Positions 44,311 to 53,229 of a DNA stretch of 64,000 nucleotides are shown in pieces. The notes under the pieces were generated by a model. The model made no database searches. It worked only from the letters and a program-made list of their open reading frames with translations, and was not told the DNA's origin. Position 1 is the stretch's first letter; each line of letters starts with the position of its first letter. This stretch comes from Ferdinandcohnia humi_A (GTDB lineage Bacteria; Bacillota; Bacilli; Bacillales; Bacillaceae_L), in contig JBLKRX010000008.1 in the NCBI GenBank assembly GCA_047608075.1, forward strand, positions 114,939 through 178,938, written 5' to 3'. Made by a program: the position numbers and the translations under genes.

Positions 44311-45999
44311 ATGACTACAAATTTTTCTAGTAAGCAACGGGAAAATAGACTAGAAGAAATGTCTAATAAGGAATTTGATTTACTAGTAATAGGTGGAGGT
44401 ATTACAGGCTCGGGCACTGCACTAGACGCAGTTACGAGAGGGATGAAAGTTGGCCTTGTAGAAATGCAGGATTTTGCTGCAGGAACATCTAGTAGATCGA
44501 CAAAGCTTGTACATGGGGGACTCCGCTATCTCAAGCAATTTGAAGTGAAAATGGTAGCCGAGGTTGGAAAAGAAAGAGCAATTGTATATGAAAACGGTCC
44601 TCATGTAACCACACCTGAATGGATGCTTTTACCTATTCATAAGGGAGGAACATTTGGGAAATTTTCTACCTCTATTGGTCTGAGAGTTTATGACTTCCTT
44701 GCAGGCGTAAAACGTAGTGAACGTAGAAAAATGATTAATGCTGATGAAACTCTTCAAAAGGAACCTCTCATTAAAAAAGAGGGAATTAAAGGCGGGGGGT
44801 ATTATGTTGAATACCGGACAGACGATTCTCGCTTAACAATTGAAGTCTTAAAAGAAGCGGTAAAGCATGGAGTAGATGCTGTTAATTATTCAAAGGTAGT
44901 TGAGTTTGTATATAAGGAAGGAAAGGTAATAGGAATTAAAGTAGAAGATCAGCTTACTGGTAAAATTTACACGATGTCAGCAAAAAAGATTGTTAATGCA
45001 ACAGGACCTTGGGTGGATTCGCTAAGAGAAATGGATAATTCAAAGAAAGGAAAGTCATTGCATTTAACAAAAGGCATTCACCTTGTGATTGATAGTACTA
45101 GATTTCCTTTAAAGCAGGCTGTTTACTTTGATACTCCTGACGGTAGGATGGTTTTTGCCATTCCAAGAGACGGAAAAACATATGTAGGAACAACAGACAC
45201 GGTATACAAAGAGGATATAGTTAACCCAAGAATGACAATAGATGATCGGGAGTATGTGATCAAGTCCATTAATTATATGTTTCCAAAGGTCAATATTACC
45301 GTGGAAGACATTGAATCTAGCTGGACGGGGCTTAGACCACTGATTCACGAAGACGGTAAAGGGCCATCTGAGATTTCTCGTAAGGATGAAATATGGACTT
45401 CTGAATCAGGGTTGGTTACTATTGCAGGAGGGAAATTGACAGGTTATCGGAAAATGGCTGAAATGATTGTTGACCTAGTCACGAAGCAATTAGCGAGTGA
45501 AGGTAGAGGGTCATATGGTCAATGTCGTACAAAATATTTACCTATATCAGGTGGAGATGTAGGTGGCTCAGCAAACTTCCCGAAATTTATCGAAGAAAAA
45601 ACAAAAGTAGGCATGAACCTAGGCTTAACAAAGCACGAAGCAAAATATCAAGTGAAACAATATGGTTCAAACGTGGATAAGTTATTTGAAATTGTCCGAG
45701 AAAACATGGACAGTTCTACTAATGAAAAACTGCCAATTGTAATTTTAGCCCAACTCATTTATAGCATTGATCATGAAATGACTGTAAAGCCAATTGACTT
45801 TTTTGTAAGAAGGACAGGTGCTATGTTCTTTAATATTGCATGGGTTAGAAAATGGAAGGAACCAGTCATTGAGTATATGGCAAAAACATTTCAATGGACA
45901 GATAAGCAAAAACAAGATTATAAGCAGGAGCTTGAGATGCATATAACATATGCCGTTACTCCTGTTGATGAACTGACATTAGAAAGAAAAACCGTATAA
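44311..45999 (+). CDS. glpD: Aerobic glycerol-3-phosphate dehydrogenase
   Basis: 562 residues, normal for Bacillus GlpD. The N-terminal FAD-binding motif is LLVIGGGITGSGTALDA. TSSRSTKLVHGGLRYLKQFE is the family signature, and a C-terminal GlpD domain follows (DFFVRRTGAMFFN). It oxidises glycerol 3-phosphate to dihydroxyacetone phosphate at the membrane and reduces quinone. It is expressed behind the GlpP leader terminator, with the site AGGAGGAGAAAC before ATG. Confidence 0.96.
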   Translation: MTTNFSSKQRENRLEEMSNKEFDLLVIGGGITGSGTALDAVTRGMKVGLVEMQDFAAGTSSRSTKLVHGGLRYLKQFEVKMVAEVGKERAIVYENGPHVTTPEWMLLPIHKGGTFGKFSTSIGLRVYDFLAGVKRSERRKMINADETLQKEPLIKKEGIKGGGYYVEYRTDDSRLTIEVLKEAVKHGVDAVNYSKVVEFVYKEGKVIGIKVEDQLTGKIYTMSAKKIVNATGPWVDSLREMDNSKKGKSLHLTKGIHLVIDSTRFPLKQAVYFDTPDGRMVFAIPRDGKTYVGTTDTVYKEDIVNPRMTIDDREYVIKSINYMFPKVNITVEDIESSWTGLRPLIHEDGKGPSEISRKDEIWTSESGLVTIAGGKLTGYRKMAEMIVDLVTKQLASEGRGSYGQCRTKYLPISGGDVGGSANFPKFIEEKTKVGMNLGLTKHEAKYQVKQYGSNVDKLFEIVRENMDSSTNEKLPIVILAQLIYSIDHEMTVKPIDFFVRRTGAMFFNIAWVRKWKEPVIEYMAKTFQWTDKQKQDYKQELEMHITYAVTPVDELTLERKTV

Positions 46000-46008
46000 A
46001 AGAAACCT

Positions 46009-46043
46009 AAACAGTGGAGTAAAGGCTCCACTGTTATTTTTTT
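46009..46043 (+). terminator. Terminator of glpD
   Basis: Stem TAACAGTGGAG/CTCCACTGTTA followed by TTTTTTT. Confidence 0.88.
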
Positions 46044-46083
46044 AATATGTTAGCTTAATTCTGGGGAAAATATCTATTTTTGT

Positions 46084-46112
46084 TGCGTAACGTAACAGTG
46101 TTATGTTACATT
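46084..46112 (+). promoter_or_regulatory. yhbD promoter overlapped by a palindromic operator
   Basis: TTGCGT, a 17-nt spacer, TACATT. The 23-bp near-palindrome GTAAC-GTAACA...TGTTAT-GTTAC (46087-46109) covers the spacer and -10, as an autorepressor site would. Confidence 0.55.
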
Positions 46113-46140
46113 AATTATGCAAGGAAGGAGCCGGTTTGAA

Positions 46141-46767
46141 ATGAGCGAGGAATTACTGTCTAAAAAAGATCTACTTGAATTAACAGGCATTTCTTATGGG
46201 CAATTGTATAGGTGGAAGAGGAAGGACCTGATACCAGAGGAGTGGTTTATTCGTAAATCGACCTTTACTGGGCAGGAGACGTTTTTTCCGAAAGAGAGGA
46301 TTTTAGAACGGATTGATAAGATTCAAAAAATGAAGGAAAATCTTTCACTTGATGAGTTAGCAGAAATGTTTTCCCCAAGTGTTTCGGAGCTTAGTTTACG
46401 TAAAGAAGAGATTGTGAAAAGAGGGATAGCATCAGAAACAGCTTTCAATCTTTTCTTAGAAATAGGTAAGCCTGGTGTGGAACAGTTTACTTTTGAAGCG
46501 GTACTTACTGTTTATTTGATTGAAAAGTTACTCAGATCTGGTGATATCAATCTAGAGGAAGCCAAAATGGTTATTCAGGTTACGAATGATTACTTTAAGC
46601 GTCTTAATCAAACGAATGGAGAACTAATAATTGTTCGAAAGCTAGGGATTTCTACATGTTTTATCATGTCGGACGGAACTGATTTTAGTATTGAGAAAGA
46701 TGCAAAAATAATTAAGCGTGTCGCTTTTACTAGTGTTAGTGAAGAGCTGCGAACAAATTTTTTATAG
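46141..46767 (+). CDS. yhbD: YhbD family regulator (DUF4004)
   Basis: About 208 residues. Residues 5-75 form a MerR-like helix-turn-helix (LLSKKDLLELTGISYGQLYRW, FPKERILERIDKIQKMK). The rest is an alpha/beta domain of unknown role. It matches B. subtilis YhbD, the first gene of the yhbD-yhbE-yhbF bactofilin operon. The start is ATG at 46141, after GGAAGGAG. It likely represses its own operon at the palindrome upstream. Confidence 0.82.
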   Translation: MSEELLSKKDLLELTGISYGQLYRWKRKDLIPEEWFIRKSTFTGQETFFPKERILERIDKIQKMKENLSLDELAEMFSPSVSELSLRKEEIVKRGIASETAFNLFLEIGKPGVEQFTFEAVLTVYLIEKLLRSGDINLEEAKMVIQVTNDYFKRLNQTNGELIIVRKLGISTCFIMSDGTDFSIEKDAKIIKRVAFTSVSEELRTNFL

Positions 46768-46781
46768 GAGGCTGGTCTTAA

Positions 46782-47504
46782 ATGGTAAAGGTTGAAAGTT
46801 ACGGGGATTTATTGATAAATGGAATGGGTTCTTCAGGTGGAGGAAGCTTTAAAAAAGTCATTATTAACGGCAAGGGTACAGTACATGGAGATGTAGAATG
46901 TGAAAGTTTTCAACTAAGTGGCTCAGGAACAGTGAATGGAAGCATGAAGGGAAATAAGGGGAGAATAAGTGGTACTGGAACCATTGAAGGGGATATCGAA
47001 TTTGATACGTTCTCAATTGAAGGTAGTGGAGGCATTCAGAAGGATGCCACTATTAAGAGTATGACGATATCTGGTAAAGGTAGTATTGGTGGAAGCTTAA
47101 AGGGTGACGAAGTAAAAATTAGAGGCAAGGCTGCAATTAAAGGAGATTGTGAGTCAGACGTGTTCAAAGGAGAAGGTGGCTTTACGGTTGGAGGTTTATT
47201 GAATGCCGACCTTATTGATATAACAATCATTGGCGAATGTAGCGCAAAAGAAATTGGAGGACAGACTATTAAGGTTAAACAAAAACCATTTGGGATAATG
47301 AACCTCTTAAAATCTGTTTATCCAACTTCTCTAACTACAGAGATAATTGAGGGCGATGAAATTGAAATTGAAAATACAAATGCCAAAATGGTAAGAGGAA
47401 CAAACATTATTGTGGGTCCAAATTGTACAATCGATGTTGTGGAATATAAAGGAACATATACTCAGCATCCTTCTGCGAAGGTTAGAGAAAGTAGAAAGCT
47501 TTAA
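46782..47504 (+). CDS. Bactofilin (polymer-forming cytoskeletal protein)
   Basis: 240 residues. The first 170 residues are a regular beta-helix of short Gly-rich rungs (VNGSMKGNKGRISGTGTIEG and similar), the bactofilin fold; a different tail follows. It is related to B. subtilis YhbE/YhbF, which act in flagellar hook assembly. Only one bactofilin gene is present, where B. subtilis has two. A strong AGGAGG site lies 14 nt after yhbD. Confidence 0.87.
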   Translation: MVKVESYGDLLINGMGSSGGGSFKKVIINGKGTVHGDVECESFQLSGSGTVNGSMKGNKGRISGTGTIEGDIEFDTFSIEGSGGIQKDATIKSMTISGKGSIGGSLKGDEVKIRGKAAIKGDCESDVFKGEGGFTVGGLLNADLIDITIIGECSAKEIGGQTIKVKQKPFGIMNLLKSVYPTSLTTEIIEGDEIEIENTNAKMVRGTNIIVGPNCTIDVVEYKGTYTQHPSAKVRESRKL

Positions 47505-47533
47505 TAAAAAGTGTAACAATGTTTTGTTTGTTG

Positions 47534-47564
47534 AAACTACGTATACCAAATGCGTAGTTTTTTT
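47534..47564 (+). terminator. Terminator of the yhbD-bactofilin operon
   Basis: Stem AAACTACG/CGTAGTTT with a T-run. Confidence 0.8.
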
Positions 47565-47658
47565 GTACTTGTAAAGAATATAGTTTAGAATAGAGGGAGT
47601 GTATAAAAACTAAGGATATTACTGGAAATTACAACGCATTATAAGGATGGTACATAGA

Positions 47659-48843
47659 ATGTCAAATTGGTCACAATTAGAAAATATGAAACCTTTTATC
47701 CAGAAAGTTTGGCAGGAATCTGGGTTTGAAGCACCTACAAGTATTCAAGAGAAATCAATACCTGCTATTTTAGAGGGGAAGGATGTAATCTGTGAATCTC
47801 CAACTGGTACAGGAAAGACACTATCCTATTTATTACCAGTACTCAACAAGCTTGATGAAACGAAGAGTGGGATTCAGGTTGTGATTCTTGCTCCATCACG
47901 TGAGCTAGTTATGCAAATTTTTGATGAGGTTCGAAAATGGACAAAGGGCACAAAGATTGTGAGTGCTTCGTTTATCGGAGGAGCCAACATTAAGAAACAG
48001 GTTGAGAAGCTTAAGGAACGTCCACAGATTGTCATCGGAACAACAGGCCGTATTGTGGAGTTAATTAAAATGAAGAAAATGAAAATGCATGAGGTCTCCA
48101 CTCTCATCGTTGATGAAGCAGATCAGCTAGTTTCAAATGAGCACCTTGGTAATGTACAAAGCATTATCAAAGCGACATTGCGTGATAGACAAATTCTATT
48201 TTTCTCTGCTACGATATCGGAGCACACGGAGAAGGTTGCAAAGTCATTGATGAACAATGCAGAAATTATTCGTATAAAAGAAACGATAAGCCATGAAAAC
48301 ACATCCCATATTTATATTGTTAGTGAACAACGAGATAAAATAGATGCTCTACGAAAAATTATGTATACCGAGCCTGACAAAGCAATCGCTTTTGTCAAAA
48401 GCCTTGAAAAAGTCGAAGAGGTAGAGGCGAAGCTTACTTATAACGGTATGGAAGTTGCAGTGCTTGCAGGAGAATCTAAGAAGCTTGAGCGCCAGCAATC
48501 ATTAAAAAATTTCCGTGCTGGTAAAGTTCCTTTACTACTCACAACAGATGTAGCAGCTCGTGGGTTAGATATTCCGGATGTAACCTATGTGATTCACTTT
48601 GATTTCCCTAAGACAACAAGTCAGTATTTGCATCGCTCAGGTCGTACGGGTCGGATGGGGAAAAAAGGTGTCGTTATTTCGATTGTAAATGCTCGTGAGG
48701 AGAGCTTTTTGAAAAAGATGGGACATGAGTTAGGCATTACGTTTACAAAGAAAGAATTATATGGTGGAAAAATTGTGGATGCTCGTGAGGAAAAGAAAGA
48801 ACCTTATAGACCAAAGAAACCATCGAATAATCGAAAGAAGTAA
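47659..48843 (+). CDS. DEAD-box RNA helicase (YfmL-like)
   Basis: 394 residues. The motifs are in order: Q motif (FEAPTSIQEKSIPAIL), motif I SPTGTGKT, Ia APSRELVMQ, Ib GTTGRI, motif II VDEADQ (a variant of DEAD with Gln in place of the final Asp), motif III FSATIS, and C-terminal VAARGLDIPD and HRSGRTGRMG. A short basic tail (PYRPKKPSNNRKK) ends it. It most resembles B. subtilis YfmL, which acts in ribosome biogenesis. The start is ATG at 47659, after AAGGATGG. Confidence 0.88.
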   Translation: MSNWSQLENMKPFIQKVWQESGFEAPTSIQEKSIPAILEGKDVICESPTGTGKTLSYLLPVLNKLDETKSGIQVVILAPSRELVMQIFDEVRKWTKGTKIVSASFIGGANIKKQVEKLKERPQIVIGTTGRIVELIKMKKMKMHEVSTLIVDEADQLVSNEHLGNVQSIIKATLRDRQILFFSATISEHTEKVAKSLMNNAEIIRIKETISHENTSHIYIVSEQRDKIDALRKIMYTEPDKAIAFVKSLEKVEEVEAKLTYNGMEVAVLAGESKKLERQQSLKNFRAGKVPLLLTTDVAARGLDIPDVTYVIHFDFPKTTSQYLHRSGRTGRMGKKGVVISIVNAREESFLKKMGHELGITFTKKELYGGKIVDAREEKKEPYRPKKPSNNRKK

Positions 48844-48852
48844 GAGATAACG

Positions 48853-48899
48853 AAAAAACAGACCACTAGTAGTGATGAAACTAGTACGTCTGTTTTTTT
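48853..48899. terminator. Bidirectional terminator
   Basis: Outer stem AAAAACAGAC/GTCTGTTTTT and inner ACTAGT/ACTAGT between convergent genes. Confidence 0.8.
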
Positions 48900-48994
48900 A
48901 TTTGGAAATCACTAAACCATAATGGAAAAGATAAAAGGAATATCCTTAGAGAATTCTTTTAGAATTCATAAAACCCTAGATAATGAATTACAAA

Positions 48995-49474
48995 TTATTT
49001 AAACTCTAGTTTTTCGGATACGTTAATTCTCTTTATATTTCTAAAATCCTCTTTTTCCAAAATTACAGTTATGTATTCTTCTTTAAATGCATTTCTAATA
49101 TCTTCTTCTTCTAGTCCTCTAGCAAAGAAAACCATTTCTAAGGTGTATTTTGTGGATTCTTTGGATTCATTGCCAAACCAGTAACGTTCATGATTATTGT
49201 CTATAGAGTTTATTATTTGTCTGAAATTTGGAGTTGTAATTTCATGACTTTGTAAATTTTCTACATTTTCAATTTCTAAGTTTACTTTTAGTCTTTTAAA
49301 GTCATCTATATTCGGATTTTCAATGTCACCTACACCAATGACTTCAAATTCTTCAGCTGTTATCGAATGTATTTCAGTTTCTGCATTAATAAAAACTTGA
49401 TCTTTGTTACAACCACTTAAAAGTAGAATAAAAATAGAAGTATAACCAACGAGATTCATAATACTTTTCTTCAT
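48995..49474 (-). CDS. Hypothetical lipoprotein
   Basis: 159 residues. A lipoprotein signal (FILLLSGC, Cys at residue 22) is followed by an acidic, probably beta-rich domain. No family recognised. It is monocistronic, between the helicase and the two-component system. It is predicted to be anchored to the outer face of the membrane. Confidence 0.7.
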   Translation of the reverse strand: MKKSIMNLVGYTSIFILLLSGCNKDQVFINAETEIHSITAEEFEVIGVGDIENPNIDDFKRLKVNLEIENVENLQSHEITTPNFRQIINSIDNNHERYWFGNESKESTKYTLEMVFFARGLEEEDIRNAFKEEYITVILEKEDFRNIKRINVSEKLEFK

Positions 49475-49511
49475 AAGTACACTCCTTTACTTTTTTCTAC
49501 TATATATGTCA

Positions 49512-49598
49512 TGAGGTTGTGCTGAAGTCATTGTTCGCCACACATCGTTGCTGGTATTAGTTGACTTTCCTTTTTCATTACGCTTGCGCATTTCGTAT
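49512..49598. repeat. Degenerate copy D of the dispersed repeat
   Basis: It retains the order GTGCTGA-GTC--TGTTCG-CACA, TAGTTGAC and TTCCT seen in copies A and B, with many substitutions, and ends next to the stop codon of the response-regulator gene. Confidence 0.55.
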
Positions 49599-49599
49599 T

Positions 49600-50259
49600 T
49601 CAGATCAACCCTTCTTGCTGGGCTTTAAATGCAGCTTGGAAGCGGTCCTTCACGTCTAGCTTATGGTAAATACTAGAGATATAGTTTTTAACGGTTCCTT
49701 CTGATAAAAATAATCTTTCAGCAATTAGTTTATTACTTAGGCCTAAGGCTAAGCACTCGAGAACTTCCTCTTCACGCTCGGTTAAGTCATACTTTGTTAC
49801 ACTAGTTTCTTTAGAATCTGATCCAACATTTTCATTGCTTTGAATTTGTTGAACCAAGAGCTTTGCTAAATCCTGTGGTAGCAATGTACCACCCTTATGT
49901 AGCAGCTTGATGCCAGCAAGTAAATCCTTTGGATGAATTGCTTTTAGGAGATATCCTTCCGCACCTATTGTCAAAGCATCGATGACATGGTTAACCTCCT
50001 GGAAGGTTGTCAGGATCATTACTTTTACATCAGGCCAACGTTGCTTAATTATTTTTGTAGCGGTAATACCATCCATCTGAGGCATATTAATATCCATTAA
50101 TATAATAGTAGGTTTTTGTTGTTCACAAAGGGAAATGGCTTCCGCTCCATTTTCAGCTAACCCCACAATTTCAATGTCTTCATCCATATCTAATACGATA
50201 GATAAACTCTCGCGAATCAGCTCCTGATCATCTGCGATTATAAGTTTTATAGCACTCAT
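49600..50259 (-). CDS. NarL/LuxR-type response regulator
   Basis: 219 residues. The receiver domain has phospho-Asp in TIILMDINMPQMDG (about residue 55). A LuxR helix-turn-helix lies at the C-terminus (LTEREEEVLECLALGLSNKL, SEGTVKNYISSIYHKL). It directly follows its kinase (1-nt gap). The tandem dyads upstream of the divergent operon (51589-51642) are its probable target. Confidence 0.92.
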   Translation of the reverse strand: MSAIKLIIADDQELIRESLSIVLDMDEDIEIVGLAENGAEAISLCEQQKPTIILMDINMPQMDGITATKIIKQRWPDVKVMILTTFQEVNHVIDALTIGAEGYLLKAIHPKDLLAGIKLLHKGGTLLPQDLAKLLVQQIQSNENVGSDSKETSVTKYDLTEREEEVLECLALGLSNKLIAERLFLSEGTVKNYISSIYHKLDVKDRFQAAFKAQQEGLI

Positions 50260-51456
50260 TTATCCAACCTCCCTTATAGGTACTGTAATTGTTAGTTTTA
50301 CTCCATAATGTTTTCCACTAGTGATTTCAAGCTTCCCGTGTAATTCTTCGATTCGATCTCTCATTGCCTTTAAACCAAACCCTGGCTGTATCTCGTTTAT
50401 CGGAGTACCATTATTAATGATGGTTAAGGTCATGTCTGTATTTGTAAAAAGGAAATGAACTGTAATTTTTGAAGCATTTCCATGTCTTTTGGCATTTGTT
50501 AATGCTTCCTGTAAGCAACGGATGAAAGTTAGCTTACTATTTTTTGAGATATGATGTTTTTCTTTTCCTTGTATATGGAATTCAACGTCCGTATCAGTTG
50601 TTTCTCTAAAGTCGTCAGCTACCTTTTTTAATAAAATCGATAAGAATTCTTCGTTTTCGGAAGGGGCAATTTGATGAATATGCTGTCTGATTTCTTCTAA
50701 TCCTTTCCTTGATACGTTCGCAAGGGTTTGGATTTTCTGTTTTGCCTTGTCAACATCTGTTTCTAGTAAGTAGGAAACGGCATCAAGGCCTACGGTAACA
50801 GAGGTGAAATGGTGTCCAATCGTATCATGTAATTCCTTTGCAAGCCGATTTCGTTCCTGGAGAAGGGTAACCTTTTCAATTTGGTCCGTGTACTGCTGCA
50901 ACACTCGATTTTGTTCTTTGATTAATTTATACTGCTTATTATTTTCTTCAATGATTTTATTGGTTCTCCTCTGTGAATGGATTACATAGTTAAAGCAAGC
51001 ACCAAAGCCTAAGAAAATGAAAATATCAATATATTGTAGAAAATAAGAAACGATGTTTGTTGTCCATAGGTTAGGTAAAGGAAAAATAAGTAAAAATACA
51101 GGAAATGTCCACATTGCTGTCTTTTTTGTAGCAAGATACCCTATCATTAACAGCGGCATCAATATTATAGAAGAGCCGAGAATAATATGTAAAATACCAT
51201 TAAAGTAAACAGCCGCTCCTCCAGTAATAAGTAGTTCAGCAATCGGATAGAGAACAGGGTTCTTATAGCCTGGACGCCAGAATAATTGGGGCACAATATA
51301 ACAAACTGCTAAAATACCAACAAAATAAGGATACGGAAAATCCCCCAAATGACTACGGTCTAAAAAGAAGTAAAGAACTCCGGATAAAAACCAGCATAAA
51401 CGCAGGAAAAAAATAAACCAATCAACCCAGATCCAATTTGGGTCTGTTTTCTTCAT
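50260..51456 (-). CDS. Sensor histidine kinase (HisKA_3 type)
   Basis: 398 residues. Five or six membrane helices occupy residues 10-165. A coiled coil follows, then the HisKA_3 dimerisation box (LAKELHDTIGHHFTSVTVGLDA, His in ELHDTIGH) and a HATPase domain (NAKRHG N box, GFGLKAMRDRIEELHG G box). It is the partner of the LuxR-type regulator. The ligand is not evident; divergent envelope proteins suggest membrane or cell-wall stress. Confidence 0.92.
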   Translation of the reverse strand: MKKTDPNWIWVDWFIFFLRLCWFLSGVLYFFLDRSHLGDFPYPYFVGILAVCYIVPQLFWRPGYKNPVLYPIAELLITGGAAVYFNGILHIILGSSIILMPLLMIGYLATKKTAMWTFPVFLLIFPLPNLWTTNIVSYFLQYIDIFIFLGFGACFNYVIHSQRRTNKIIEENNKQYKLIKEQNRVLQQYTDQIEKVTLLQERNRLAKELHDTIGHHFTSVTVGLDAVSYLLETDVDKAKQKIQTLANVSRKGLEEIRQHIHQIAPSENEEFLSILLKKVADDFRETTDTDVEFHIQGKEKHHISKNSKLTFIRCLQEALTNAKRHGNASKITVHFLFTNTDMTLTIINNGTPINEIQPGFGLKAMRDRIEELHGKLEITSGKHYGVKLTITVPIREVG

Positions 51457-51588
51457 ATATACACCTCAATATCTCTATTTACCTATCTTTTCCTATCTTA
51501 CAAGAAATTGGCCAATACTAATAGCCTAAAAGGATAAAATATTTGATTTTTACAAAGGGAAAACTTCATATGCGTTCCCGTGGAAAGT

Positions 51589-51642
51589 TATGACCACCTT
51601 CACTATGGTCATATGACTTTTTCTATATATGATAAGGTCATA
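51589..51642. promoter_or_regulatory. Tandem dyads, probable binding sites of the LuxR-type regulator
   Basis: TATGACC (51589-51595) faces GGTCATA (51607-51613). TATGAC (51612-51617) faces GGTCATA (51636-51642). Two inverted repeats in tandem lie directly before the DUF1700 gene, with TATGAT at 51628-51633 as a possible -10. Confidence 0.55.
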
Positions 51643-51666
51643 GGAAACAAGAAGGGAACGAGTAGG

Positions 51667-52182
51667 ATGGAAAAGGAACAATTGCTCAAGGAATTAGAAG
51701 AGAAACTGAAAGGGATACCGCGGGAGGATCGTGAAAAGCTTATTGAGCTTTACGAAGATCTCATTGATGTTGCAAAGGAAAATCGACAAGACCACAAAGA
51801 GCTTGTTGATGTAGCTACATTGGAGGATGACTTTGTAATACCAGAAATAGAGATTCACACGTATCGAAATACGGGTCGAATGATATTAGCTTCTGTAAGT
51901 TTACTATTATTTAACCTGATTTTTGTACTTGGTCCAGCAATTGCAGTAGGATCTGTTTATTTATCCTTTTGGATAGTATCGCTTTGCTTTGTGCTTTCGC
52001 CAATAATGGTAGTTACCCAGGTGTTAGCAGGAGGATTTACGAGCATGGAATTTTTCCTTTCTATTATGTTATGTGGCATTGGCCTTGCAGTAGGAGTAGG
52101 AAATCACTACTTTGGTAAGGGTTTATATAAAGCTTTAATGAATTATGTGAAATGGAATATTCAATTAGTTAAAGGAGAATAA
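51667..52182 (+). CDS. HAAS/DUF1700 signalling-associated membrane protein
   Basis: About 171 residues. The N-terminal HAAS domain (LLKELEEKLKGIPREDREKLIELYEDLID, residues 4-35) is a three-helix signalling module. About four membrane helices follow from residue 75. It starts at ATG 51667, after GAGTAGG, and is divergent from the two-component system. It likely modulates envelope-stress signalling with the DUF4097 protein, 4 nt downstream. Confidence 0.82.
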   Translation: MEKEQLLKELEEKLKGIPREDREKLIELYEDLIDVAKENRQDHKELVDVATLEDDFVIPEIEIHTYRNTGRMILASVSLLLFNLIFVLGPAIAVGSVYLSFWIVSLCFVLSPIMVVTQVLAGGFTSMEFFLSIMLCGIGLAVGVGNHYFGKGLYKALMNYVKWNIQLVKGE

Positions 52183-52186
52183 AGAT

Positions 52187-53146
52187 ATGAAAAAAGTATT
52201 GTACGGGGCATTAACGCTAGTCTTGGTAGGACTACTAGGGGCAATTATCACAATTAATACCTCAGGCGCGGAAGCCTTCACGTTTAGTTCTGTGGATGTA
52301 AATGAAATACAAGAGATTGAGGCTAAGAATATTACGAAAGTAAAAGTTGATTCTGACCAAGTAGACGTAAATATCCTTCCCACTAATGGAGAAAAAATAG
52401 AAGTTGAATTTTCAGGTAAGGTAGGCAAAAAGAGTAAAAAGCTATATAAGCTAGACATTGAAGAAGATGGGGACACGGTTGAAATCAGAATGGAAAAAAA
52501 GAACAAATTTCAATTTATGATGTTTAATTTTACACGTGTTAGTCTTAACATTGAAGTTCCACAGAAACTGTATGATTCACTACAAATCAATACTGCTTCA
52601 GGTGATATCAATGTTGACGAAATTGAAGCAAAAGAGGTCGCCATTGAATCACAATCGGGGGATATGGAAGTTGTAAATGTAGTAAGTGAGGGAAGCCTCC
52701 TACTTAAAACATCAAGTGGAGATGTTATTGCAAATGACAATCAAGGAAAAGTAGTAGAAATTAAAACAAGTAGCGGGGATATCGAGGAAAGAGATAGTGA
52801 AGCAAAGGAAATCTCACTATACAGTAGCAGCGGTGATATCGAGACGAATTATCAAATCACATCTACTCTAAACATTAATACAGCTTCAGGTGACATAGAG
52901 GTTGATACAGAGGAAATAACGGGTGACTTACTGCTAGAATCGAGTAGTGGAGATGTGGATGTTCGCATTGGAAAGTCACCAGCATCGCTAGCCGTTGATT
53001 TTAAAAGTGGATCAGGGGATGGAAAAGTAAACCTAGATGACCTAAAGTTTACTGAGAAAACAGAGAAACGAATTATTGGTGAAATTGGCTCAGGAAAATA
53101 TAAACTCCATGCAAGAACAAGCTCAGGAGATTTTACAGTAAACTAA
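52187..53146 (+). CDS. DUF4097 family beta-repeat envelope protein (LiaG-like)
   Basis: 319 residues. A single N-terminal membrane helix (LYGALTLVLVGLLGAIITI) is followed by a beta-helical domain of repeated S-G-D turns. At least eight copies of TASGDI, SSGDV, SSGDI or similar occur at regular spacing. This resembles B. subtilis LiaG, of the LiaRS cell-envelope stress operon. It is membrane anchored, probably exposed on the outside, and forms an operon with the DUF1700 gene. Confidence 0.85.
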   Translation: MKKVLYGALTLVLVGLLGAIITINTSGAEAFTFSSVDVNEIQEIEAKNITKVKVDSDQVDVNILPTNGEKIEVEFSGKVGKKSKKLYKLDIEEDGDTVEIRMEKKNKFQFMMFNFTRVSLNIEVPQKLYDSLQINTASGDINVDEIEAKEVAIESQSGDMEVVNVVSEGSLLLKTSSGDVIANDNQGKVVEIKTSSGDIEERDSEAKEISLYSSSGDIETNYQITSTLNINTASGDIEVDTEEITGDLLLESSSGDVDVRIGKSPASLAVDFKSGSGDGKVNLDDLKFTEKTEKRIIGEIGSGKYKLHARTSSGDFTVN

Positions 53147-53193
53147 CGTAGTGGTGGTAGACACAATATTATACAATTCTATAAGTAAAAAAG

Positions 53194-53220
53194 TCCCAAG
53201 TGAAAGGGTTTCACTTGGGA
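53194..53220. terminator. Bidirectional terminator
   Basis: A perfect 12-bp stem TCCCAAGTGAAA/TTTCACTTGGGA with a 3-nt loop between convergent genes. Confidence 0.85.
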
Positions 53221-53229
53221 TTCATCATT

